A DNA stretch of 64,000 nt from Plasmopara viticola (Eukaryota; Oomycota; Peronosporomycetes; Peronosporales; Peronosporaceae), in the NCBI GenBank assembly GCA_001695595.3, contig MBPM02000057.1:186001-250000 (forward strand), given 5' to 3'. Position 1 is the first letter of the stretch. Each line of letters starts with the position of its first letter. The notes under the pieces are model-generated. The model was not told where the DNA came from. It saw nothing but the letters and a program-made list of their open reading frames with translations, and did no database searches. A program made the position numbers and the translations under genes. Positions 21,594 through 30,735 of this stretch are shown here, piece after piece.

Positions 21594-22554
21594 ACAATCG
21601 CATCAACATAGACATGGATTCGACAGACTCGCAGTCGAAACTGCGTGATGTAACGGACCTAGAGCCTGTTACTACCATGCACGTTGCTCGAAGGAGCAAA
21701 TTCAACTCTGTTTCATTAATGGCGAGAGGTGGAGACCTCCCGACCACTGATTCGAAGGATGGCTCGTGATTGGTTGGATATGGGATGCGTCTCAAATATC
21801 AGCCAATCAGAGAGAGGCACGTCGACGCGCGTCTAGGTGGTGGCGCGCGTCACTTGTCCTGCCTACTTATGCTATAGACCCATGGATTGTAGCTACATAT
21901 GCAATTTGGAGAATGTGCGGGGACAACTCGCTACATGTGATCTCACAAATTTGGATTATAGAATAATCGGTGATTAACGACGGGTTCTTTGTCAAAGGGT
22001 TTGGCCAGGGAGAAGCTTTTTAGTGTCGATTTGTATCATACAATCCACATCAAGATGCTTCTGAGGGTCGATCAGTTGCTCTGCCGGGAGCACCCATTAA
22101 AATACGGACAGCTCATCATGGTAGATGTTGGCTGTTATGAGATTGGGTTATAATTCTCCTTATCTTTCATTGTAATATACGCAGGGCCACGCAATGGATG
22201 TCCAATATATAGACTCACAAGAACCACAGCCGATTCAGATCGACGGTGATTACTACTCGCTACCACACCCACACTAAAGTCAGAAGTAGCTGAGTCAAGA
22301 ATTTACTTGGACGACTATGATCGCATCAGCAAAAATGTTTCTTTGGCCAAAGCGTGTATAGTTGAAACATATCGCTTGCGCAGTTGCGCTGAGTAGCAAC
22401 AAAGGATCATAATTTTTTATGCTGCCTTATAGGGAACCACACCCTAAAGTCACAGTCGCGAGCGGATCATATGACTTGTATTCATGTCGAGTATGTCCGT
22501 AAAAGCTTTGTACCACACGAAACAATAAACAAGACAAGGTTTGGTTGCTTCGGA
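21594..22554. other. No gene resolved
   Basis: Possibly the flank or more decayed interior of the virus-like block. A plus-strand stretch near 22060 reads LRVDQLLCREHPLKYGQLI, but I cannot assign it. There are no terminal repeats at its ends. Confidence 0.35.
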
Positions 22555-22877
22555 AAAGGTTGGGGTGACGCCCTCCTTCCAAGCGCGGGAGCTAAATGCT
22601 CGCGCGCTTCGGGCAGATGCTCTCGGGCATCTGCAGGCCTCTAACGAGTCTCACCCTCGACGCGACGGTCTCCAGCACTAGGGCGCCACCTGGGCCCTTA
22701 CCAGGTCAGAATCACACAAAATAATGGAAGACCCTCACGGCCTCGGTGCTGGCTGCACTGCCCGCCGAACGAGACCCGACGTATGTGGACACCACTCTAT
22801 GCCGTGGACTAGCCATAGAGTCTAGCACGTGCATAACTTGGCAACGCGATAACGTAATACAATACAGTACAATACTC
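22555..22877 (+). mobile_element. LINE, extremely deleted copy 2 (about 320 bp)
   Basis: The first 130 bp match the 5' leader of copy 1 (reverse complement of about 7360-7485). At about 22690-22715 the sequence jumps to the last 170 bp of the same element, matching 6336-6520 in reverse, and ends in an AATACA/GTACA-type microsatellite at 22858-22877. So only both ends are kept. A structure with intact ends and no interior suggests non-autonomous mobilisation or repeated deletion. Confidence 0.75.
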
Positions 22878-23325
22878 ACAAAACTTTTACTCAGAGCATG
22901 TCGATAGCTTATATAGTATCTTTGTATTAAATTGTAAATATTTATGAGTATTTGAGTATGTAAGTATTGGGATAAATTTACTATATGAAATATGAAGCAA
23001 AAAAAGCAAGATATATGAAGTGGCTGAAAAAGAGCATTTCAAAATACTCGCATACCGACAAAAATAATAGATGTGGTCGTGGTATGTTTTTTGGGGAGTT
23101 AAAACTAAATAATCACACAGCATCCGCATCAAGAGTCACTGTGCAATGTCACAATAGAATCCAGCATATATCGGTACAAAGTCGGTTTTATGCTGCGGTA
23201 TCGCAGATGGATTCATGACTGTTTTTGTTCAATCAGATCATGAATTTATGTAATTTCACAAATTGTAGCGGCAGAATCGCATGTATTTCACGGGACTGCA
23301 GTAGAACTACTGGCACTGCTTTATT
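22878..23325. other. No gene seen
   Basis: AT-rich spacer. A lysine-rich 77-codon frame at 22985-23218 lacks any recognisable motif and is treated as chance. Confidence 0.4.
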
Positions 23326-24061
23326 CTATCGAAGGTTACGAATGGCTAGATTCATCACAATGCGTAGGTCGACAACGGCGGTTGCATGTACACCAGGTGG
23401 AAGAGCTGCATTCGCGGGGATCGACAAAATTTGGCGCATGTCAAAGGTGACATTGACAGCTGGCTGATCTCTGGTGCGTCGAAAAACCGTTCCACTTGCA
23501 GTTGGCTCTGGTAGAAGGCCAAGTATGGCGATACCATGAAGCGCGTATCGCACCTGAACACCTTGAGGACTAATTTTTAAGAGCAGGATATACTGGATAC
23601 CACCGTAATTGCACCACCACACGGCAGCTTCCACTAGAATTGCCCACGTCTGAGATCCTCCAACCTCCACTGCCAGTGTCACCCAATCAGCAATAATACG
23701 AGGTGGCGGTGCCGGTTTTTAATTGGGTTTGGATCATCTTGGGCCAAAAGTCGCATCGGTCTCCTTGTTCGGTTGACACTCTTCTCGCGGTCATTGAGCG
23801 GCGACTTGCAACCTCGAGATCATTGCCTGATGCACGATTGAATATTTTCTCGAAAGATACCACAATGCTTTCATGCACGTTAGTTAGCGATTCGACAATC
23901 ACGAGACGCCCGTCATCAAGGGCGAAAAATCGAAGTGGAATCCGCAGCTCTTCGCCGTCTCCAACATACTCATTGAATGCAGCAACGGAGATTCCCTCAC
24001 ACATGACGTACGGACCGATTTCATCGTCATCGCTGTCGAAATAACTCGCAATTGTTTTCAC
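23326..24061 (-). pseudogene. Uma2-like restriction-endonuclease-fold protein, frameshifted
   Basis: Two minus-strand frames abut. The upstream part (24061-23687) starts with ATG and has DSDDDEIGPYVMCEGISVAA, then IPLRFFALDDGRLVIVESL and an Arg-rich section with RRVSTEQG. Shortly after this the frame is lost near 23700-23750, and the second part (23682-23326) continues with TLAVEVGGSQTW, a YGGIQYILLLKIS strand and MRQILSIPANAALPPGV. An acidic residue followed about 20-30 residues later by V-E-V-x-x-S-Q is the PD-(D/E)xK core arrangement of the Uma2 / putative restriction endonuclease family. Such proteins are repeated in oomycete genomes as I recall, function unknown. The frameshift between the two core strands makes this a pseudogene, unless it is a sequencing error. 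Confidence 0.55.
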
Positions 24062-24137
24062 TTTCGTTCGGGTGTAGCTGCACTGCTGTCGAAATAACTC
24101 GAATTGTTTTTACTTTCGCTCGGGTGTAGCTGCACAG
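24033..24137. repeat. 53-bp tandem duplication
   Basis: Two adjacent units (24033-24085 and 24086-24137) begin CTGTCGAAATAACTCG and end GGTGTAGCTGCAC, with a few substitutions. It lies at the 5' edge of the Uma2-like pseudogene and duplicates its first codons. Confidence 0.8.
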
Positions 24138-24374
24138 CTCCAGCGCATCGATGGCGACGCGAATATCATTGGCGGTCTTTAAAGTCGTCATGCTTGCTGC
24201 AGCTGATGTTGGCTTTACCACGTCGTATATTGCACTGGAAAAACAATACGAATTCTTGTCGCAGCATGTGCTCATCCCTTTTTCGAAATGGCTCACTGTC
24301 CGCTCAAGCTATGCATTGAAACATATCTAGAGTACCCCGAGACACCCGGGTGTATCAGAGGGCGGGCCACGACC

Positions 24375-24840
24375 GTACGTTTGGGACGTCATATCTGCGC
24401 GACGCACCAGAAAATGGCAAACATCGTCATTGCTGTCGCATTTGGAGGTATGCTTTGCGACATTAAGTGACGTGACACAGCCAATTATCAGTTTGCAACC
24501 GTCGGACATCGTTTGCTACACCTTTGGGTGCTTAATCCAGTCACAGGGGAACTCACGCAGCACAAATCTGAACAGAACCTCGTTCGTGATCATACATGCG
24601 TACACTATGCTCCTGACTGCAAGTCTTTAGTGGCGGGTAGCTCGAGCGGCGACTTTTGTGTTGTGAATGTGAACATTCGACAGCTCATCAAGGTGGTCTC
24701 AGCTTGATCGTCTTTTAGAACGAAGGAGTTCTTGTGGGTGGTGGCAATGGAAAGGTTGTGCATTATGGACACGATTTTGTTGATACTTGCTACGTTGCAC
24801 TTGATATCGGAACTGATCTCGCTTTCGAGACTTAATGAAA
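24375..24840 (+). pseudogene. WD40-repeat fossil, CFAP52/WDR16-like
   Basis: Coherent plus-strand pieces in order: VWDVISARR (24384 on), YQFATVGHRLLHLWVLNPV, CVHYAPDCKSLVAGSSSGD then FCVVNVNI, and after a break GVLVGGGNGKVVHYGHD near 24730. The W-D and (H/L)-L-W ends of WD40 blades, and the 'G-S/T-S/T-S-G-D' then 'LLVG-G-x-G' spacing, resemble the middle of CFAP52 (WDR16), a protein of motile-cilium doublet microtubules. The similarity is by eye and other WD40 families are possible. At least two frame changes mark it as dead. No start or end of the parent gene remains. Confidence 0.45.
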
Positions 24841-24879
24841 TTGGGAAGCTCATTCTATATTCGCAGACTTCCGGATATC

Positions 24880-25870
24880 TATAATATCTTATCTACTAGT
24901 ATATACTAACAGGAAAGAAAGAAAAATGCATCGGCGAAAGAAAGTTCGACGACATTTGACGCCCCAAGCAATGGATTTCGATGGATCAGGCGAATTCAAT
25001 TACTTGTAACCTGGTGCTCCATCTAAAAACAACTACGGTTCAATATTGAAACACTGTTCAATCAACCTCAGAAGATCAGCTTGCCAAGTTATATTAGTAG
25101 GTCAAAGTTGCTTAACTTCAAACGCGTACTTGACAATCTGGTGTAAATTCAGGGTAGGCAATCTTGTGTCGAGCGTAATATCTTGCTCGTCAATCGCCAT
25201 CATTGTGATCAAGATTCTGGTATGCCTTCAGTAGAGTTTAGTCCACATATTGAGCATAACGAGAATCCCCAAAATCAATCGTTTCGCCAGTACTTAGTAT
25301 CAATCGATACTTTTTATCCATGAATAGATGGGAATCATTGTATACATATGCTTGAGAGACTGTTTAGGCAATCTAAAGCTTCATCAGACGCTTAAATTGG
25401 CAGTAGTATGACGTCGATAACACGTTTTTCTCATAAACCTTGTTCAAAATGTACTTTTTTCAATTTTGATTGTTGAATTGTCACCTCGTATTCCTTCAAA
25501 CACCTTTGAGCATTTTAGAGACCATCAAGAAGTTGATTATACGCACTTTCGAACCCCCGTGAAGCAATTTTAAACGTGTTTAAGCAATACCGCATAAGAT
25601 CACGCTCCTGCTCGTCTAAGAGATCAAACAGGACTTTATTGAACCGTCTTTATTCTCTTATCAACCATCAGAAATCTCAAATGCATGAGAGACAAGCATT
25701 GTTTTGATATCTACCTGATATTTGTCACTTCTTAAGCAAGCTTGAAGTCCATGAAAGTCCTCACGGAATGGAGAAGCTTTACGGTATGGTCTCCATTGTA
25801 TTAGCTCCATGATCGCTTTGTATGTTATAACAACTAAGTTATTTTTTGTAGAAACCCATCGCAAGTGTTC
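24880..25870 (-). pseudogene. Virus-like small-protein block (DNA-virus type), decayed
   Basis: On the minus strand three coherent pieces follow each other. From 25864: RPYRKASPFREDFHGLQACL and DIKTMLVSHAFEI. Then, about 25620-25440: RRFNKVLFDLLDEQERDLMR and YEVTIQQSKLKKV, a helical section. Then about 25320-25160: KKYRLILSTGETIDFGDSRY, YARHKIAYPEFTPDC. The last, with 'Y.+.L..G..I.FG...Y..Y' and a later 'R.RY..RH', resembles a short uncharacterised family seen in NCLDV and Polinton-like genomes (DUF5754-like). It may belong to the same dead virus as 17560-21600, separated by a LINE, the Uma2-like gene and the WD40 fossil. Confidence 0.42.
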
Positions 25871-26400
25871 TGTCGCTGCCAGAAGACTGAAGTCTCCATG
25901 GAATATGCAATCTCGACGGTCTTTAGGCCTGCTTGGAGTCTTCGCAGCGGGCTTCGCAACAGGTACTGGCTCACTTTCAAACGATGTCTTTGGTACAGAT
26001 TATGTATCTGGCTCAGCTGATGCGATTTGCTTGGTTACATTTCTTGAAGATGCTAAAGGCGGTCATCGAAATGTAACGCGTTGTTTTGAAGTATGTAAAG
26101 TAGGTCCAAATAGTTTTGTAGCACGTGTTTGTAGTCTCAGCTCCGCGTCAATTGGGAAGGGCTCGTTGCACACCAAGGCGGAAAAGCGACGATTTCGGAA
26201 CTTGGTAGTTGATTATCGCGTTTTGGGTCCGATCCACACAAAGCTCATTAACTTCATTGTGTCGAAAACTCATGCTTGGATTGCCGCGTTGTGTTGCACC
26301 GCTTAGATCGGCCCAATCGGGTGTTTGGCAAGCATTTTTGGAAGTCGATCAGCTTTGTCTGAGAAATTTAACAAGAGCGTACCTTGATAACCCAAGCCAG
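25871..26400. other. No gene supported
   Basis: A plus-strand frame at 25809-26306 is open for 165 codons but overlaps the virus-like minus-strand block at its start, has no known domain and mixes protein-like with random-looking segments. I leave it uncalled. Confidence 0.35.
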
Positions 26401-27270
26401 GTGTCTGAGAATTCGCGATAGTTTCTTTGCCGTCAGCGGTGGCTCACAAACTTGAAGCAGATCAATAGGGCGGAAAAAACTGTTGTTGTCAGAAGTCTAA
26501 CCACAAACCTAATAGTCGTGAGATTTTTGCCAGTTTAATTTTTAATAGCTGTAGGCGACAATCACGTTGTCCAATATTGGTGTTGTAAAATTGCTGAACT
26601 TAATTTGAAGACGAGCGGCCTTTGTTCGAAAGCAGGTATGCCACATGTAGGGCAGAAAGTACTAATAGGCTTCCAAGGCTGCCCAGTGAGTAAATTGTCG
26701 GGAAATCGCGTAGTTCGAGCTGATAATCACAGGTGTGTACAATCCATCGCAATCCAACCCTCAAAGGCTAATACTTTAGTCGAATAGTAACTCGGGCTGC
26801 TCAGGAGGTAATGGCTTTCACTGAGGGGGGCTTCCTGCTAAGATTATCTTGCTTAGTATGTGCAGCTGTAGTATCATATTGGGGATGTCAGTAAGACCCA
26901 ACCCACCTTCGTGCAAAGGAAGACAGCACCACGTCTTGTGTAAAGCGTTGAAGGTCTTTAACCGGCAAAAAAGCGCGAGGTGAGTTTGGTAAGCTGGTAT
27001 TGAAATCCAGTCGAGGGGACATGACAGACGCTAGCCGAATACATCGGTGTTGGCAAAATAATATGGCAAATTACCACCACTTGCCACGTAGTGTACGTGA
27101 AGCCATGGGTTACATTTGGTTTCTTTTCCGTGAAAAAGTGCTAAAGATGATCGGTATCACTAAGGATCGAGCACTTAGCAATTTAGCTCGTCCTGAATCA
27201 CCAACCATATTCACTCCCACTTCACTCAAGGACTCGCGCAAAGGCTCGATTTTGGCTGACATAAGGTGAG
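26400..27270 (-). mobile_element. Possible non-LTR retrotransposon RT remnant
   Basis: One minus-strand segment near 26960-26850 reads LPLHEGGLGLTDI, a motif that follows the RT domain in LINE polymerases of the L1 type (LP...GGLGL.DI). Flanking frames are broken. There is no endonuclease, poly-A tail or other end. The call rests on this motif alone. Confidence 0.3.
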
Positions 27271-29076
27271 AGGGAGGTATTACTGTTTTGTTCTTGTTGA
27301 GTCACAATTTTGAAGCCACACGAAATTTCTCAACTTGGATAAGAAAAACCTGGGTGTAAGTGAGCTCCAAAACGAGTCCAGTGCAATCATTGGCAAGGCT
27401 AATTTCCACGTTTGTTGTACTTCCAATTTGTAAACCATGATCCTTTAGTTCAGATCCATTGAAGGCTCATTAAAAGGCACAAAAAGTGCTAAAAAAGCGA
27501 GTACCTCGAAATAGGACCCTTATCAATCGCTTTAACGTGTCGCCGAATACAAAGTGCGTCGGTCCCATATCAAGTGGTTTCCATACGACACTTTTGAAGG
27601 CCATGGCGAAGGCGAGTAAGATTTCCCAGGCTGCGAGCCACTTTTGCCGAACAGCTGGGATAAGGCCTAAGACCTTAGGTGTGCGAAGCGGATATCCTTT
27701 TCTGGAACCAACTCGCATTAGTCGGAATGTAAAAGGCTGTTCAGTATCGAACCGAGGTGATGGGCAAGGGTTTTGGGTCCCAACTTGGCATCCACGATGT
27801 GATCGTGATTGATAGGTAGTTGCTAGGAACCTTGCGGTCTCCTTTCTTGTCTAGCAACGAGACCTGAAAACGTTACTGAGATTTGGTCATCCGATCAAGT
27901 TTGAGTTGGGCCACTTATACTACTTCAAGTATGCAACCCCAGAGGGGAATGTTGGCCAAAGACGCTTGGGTTGGCGACTGTCAAACCAAGCGTCTTTCCA
28001 GCTTAGGTATGTGAAAGTGCCTTCTAGAACTCGTTTGCCGTAGAAGGAGCTACCCAAGTAAGCCTGGTCCTTCATGCTGTTTCAATCGGGTTTAATGTGC
28101 CTGGACTCCATGAACGGCACGAAGAGAAGGCCAAGCGAATTGGCTCGAGTTCTTCAGCTGACTTCACAGGGATAGGCGTCTTGTGGATATTTAAAGTAGC
28201 CGAAAGAACTACTTAAAGTAATGTTCAGTGTGTTTGAGGTTCGAATCAAACTTCTGCTTGGACGCATAGTGGTCTTGCTCATCGGCCCTTGCGGCCGCAA
28301 GCTATTCGAAGTAGTCTTCGATTGAGTTGATATTAAAACAGCTAAATAATCAGTGAGGATTGTCCTTACCATCGTTCATGACCTAGTTTTCTATAAATTG
28401 CGAATTTGCCAATTGCACGAAGCTTAAATATTTGAGCATAGCGCTGGCTTTTTAAAATTATAAGCGGCTGATTATTTATCCGACTTCGGATAAAAAGCAT
28501 TCTCGGCAATCAAGTATGACTTTAAGATGTATTAACACTTGCTAATGAGTCAGTTCGGCTTGCATGCATATTCTGTGTCGAAAAGCACAAAGCTCTATAG
28601 ACTTTAACTCCTGTCGATTTTTGATATGAATAATGAAGTAGGGTCGGCAGGTCCGGTCTCTGCGAGCCGTCTCTAATCGCGCCCTTTTAAAGTCATATTT
28701 GGCATCCAATTTCACTTTCAAGGCTTTTAACTAATGGTCGGGTAATGGACAGAGAAAGGGGTGCATCCTGACGGAACGCTTCTCAAATGCTTTTTTTGCA
28801 GACCATTCATATATATGATGACTGCTACTCGATTGATAAAGATACAAGGCCGTCACATTGTCGTTAAGTTGGGCTAAAGAGATTCGAGCTACTGAAATGC
28901 GTATACTTTTATTATTGTTAATATGGAAAAGGTCCAATTTTTGGAACTGGGGGCAAATTGTTACACACAGATTTACCGATGTAAATACTAGGGTATATTG
29001 GTATTTTCTCTGTCTCGGGTCCCACACAGGCACATCGTCGCTAGAATTGACCTCACCGGATGACCATCTTTGAAAA
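27271..29076. other. Gene-poor; decayed repeat, one hairpin
   Basis: No gene can be supported. A 12-bp perfect inverted repeat (AAAGACGCTTGG / CCAAGCGTCTTT) occupies 27958-27969 and 27986-27997. A minus-strand frame at 27470-27718 ends in a GPTHFVFGDT-like string that faintly recalls retroviral-type integrases but is too degraded to call. Confidence 0.4.
27958..27997. repeat. Perfect 12-bp inverted repeat, 16-nt loop
   Basis: Arms 27958-27969 and 27986-27997 pair without mismatch. There is no T-tract after either arm and no gene beside it, so a terminator role is not supported. Confidence 0.7.
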
Positions 29077-30539
29077 AAGGGAGAATGAAAAATATACCTT
29101 TTATCAAATTAAAAGGAATATATATATAAATGGAAAAGACTTCCTTGGTTAACAACTTTTCCACCAAAATGGAAAAAAAATTACCTACGAGATAATAAAA
29201 GTATCGAAAAATAATATAAAAGAATAGAATGTACCGAACTCACTAAAAAATGTATACTTTCATGCTGCGCATCATTGGGGTATCGACGCTCGTTGTGTCC
29301 CACTTGACCACAGCTGCCGCATCGATAAACACTTTTTGGCGTGTCGACATTTAACGTAGCATGCTGTGATTCAATTCGCTTCTTTTTGGGTCGAACTTCT
29401 CTTTTGAACGAATTTGGTAAAAAAATGATCACTCTTTACCAACTTACTTTTTGTCACAAATGGCTTTACTTTGAGAGCTCCATCGTAGGCAAATAAATAC
29501 GTTTTGGTTGACTACATATCCCCAAAATGACAACTTTGCACGTGACAGCAGATTTGAAAACTTGAGCGCTGCTATGAGGTGTCGACAGGGAGCATTCATA
29601 TCTTTCACATAATTGCATGTGCAGGTACCACTGGAATTGTCTACCCCAATAGCATACTCCATTGGCTTGTTTGTTCCAATGCAACCTGACACAGCAAACA
29701 ATGTTGTTGAACTTGAATTTACTAAGATTGTTTCCACGATCAAAGTTATGCAACTGGCTGCATTAGACGTAACTATTCAGCCAGTTCGTACCGGCATAGC
29801 GTTCAATTGCAATTATACAATCCAAGATCGGCATTTTATGGACATTTTCAGCGCGTTGTTCATGGATTTGACCTTATTGAAAGCATGGACTATGGACTTC
29901 CCATAGCCAACGTCTACCAGCTATTTAACTGCCTCGCGATTTTGCTTCATCAAGTCTTCTTCTTTGGCTTCGTACGATTGCCTTGTCAGTGCACGTATGG
30001 CCCCATCCATGTTCCTTCAACGTCTTGTTTCAAAACTTTACATTGATTTTCTGACGTAAGCAAAAGAAATGTGGTCATTCTCTAACATTGCTGGCACTAA
30101 TCCCTCGTCACGATCAGATATTACGAAGGCTAGAAGTACAGGTAAATGCTGGAACAGGAACTTGATGAACCACGCCTAATTTGCTCTAGTCCCACTACTG
30201 ACGAATGCGACTGCAACAATCTAAACCTCATTGTTCCCACAAACGCGCCACCAACAGCACACCTCCAACTGGATGGAAAGTGCCATCCAGTGCCATGCCG
30301 CGTAATGCATATGGAACAAACGCATAATCCTTGCATGTAAACAATTGCTGTCCGCAGATTGTATGCGGTACAATTACTTTTCAAAGGTATAAAGTATTTT
30401 TTTTTACTTCTTACATGTATGCTTTTGCCATTGTGGCAAAAATATTTATTGCTAGGTATATTTTCTGCTTTTTCATCATTTTTTTGGAGGAGGATTTCAT
30501 CCATCTAATTCTAAAAAAGGTATATTTTTATTCTCCCTT
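29077..30539 (-). mobile_element. Mutator-like element (MULE), copy B, best-preserved ends
   Basis: Terminal inverted repeats are clear: left arm 29077-29102 begins AAGGGAGAATGAAAAATATA, and right arm 30513-30539 is its inverse with a 1-nt indel (about 26 bp). The interior, read on the minus strand, has the same parts as copies A and C. A 9-bp target duplication is not identical on the two sides, so it has decayed or was never clean. Confidence 0.82.
29181..30340 (-). pseudogene. MULE transposase pseudogene (copy B)
   Basis: From 5' to 3' on the minus strand: remains of the transposase core near 30310-30130; then, after a gap, the SWIM finger (29743-29444, CTCNYVKDMNAPCRHLIAA); then the basic RPKKKR segment with zinc knuckle CGSCGQVGHNERRY (29432-29181), in which the last Cys of the knuckle has become Tyr. 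The frames are broken. It is the same family as copy A but with different lesions, so the copies decayed independently. Confidence 0.75.
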
Positions 30540-30735
30540 AAGAAACACATTATATGATACCTGAAAGAAAGGTGAGTACTCACAAAGTTTTTTTACATGT
30601 CTATCTTACGGCTCACACTTTATCTTGGATTGGTTGGAATTTGTGTGCTAAACATTTGCGATGAATTGCATCGCACATTACAGAACAAAAGCTCATTGAC
30701 GACAACTCGCGACACGTATCTTAAATCAACGATAC

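Larger units (their letters stand above)
17560..21600. mobile_element. Decayed endogenous DNA virus (Polinton-like/Maverick-like), block 1
   Basis: Four neighbouring, mutually consistent remnants sit here: a capsid-like piece on plus (17640-18170), a fibre-like gene ending in a Peptidase_S74 domain on minus (19150-20045), an N-terminal capsid-like gene on minus (20072-21166) and an adenain-type protease on plus (21227-21593). The last two are divergent with a 60-bp gap, the compact spacing expected of a viral genome. All are broken by stops and frame changes. Protease plus capsid is the signature of the Polinton, Polinton-like virus and NCLDV group. No packaging ATPase, polymerase or terminal repeats were found, so element ends are unknown. 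The assignment is inference from motif content. Confidence 0.6.

Noticed and set aside
25809..26306. Candidate secreted effector (AARRLKS recalls an RXLR motif)
   Set aside because: No signal peptide of normal form, no downstream acidic dEER motif, and the frame overlaps a virus-like block on the other strand.
27470..27718. Minus-strand frame as Gypsy integrase
   Set aside because: Only a faint GPTHFVFGD-like string; no neighbouring integrase or RT motif in the right order.
28220..28245. GGTTCGAATC, resembling a tRNA T-arm
   Set aside because: The stem does not have the tRNA geometry, and no anticodon or acceptor stem can be folded around it.
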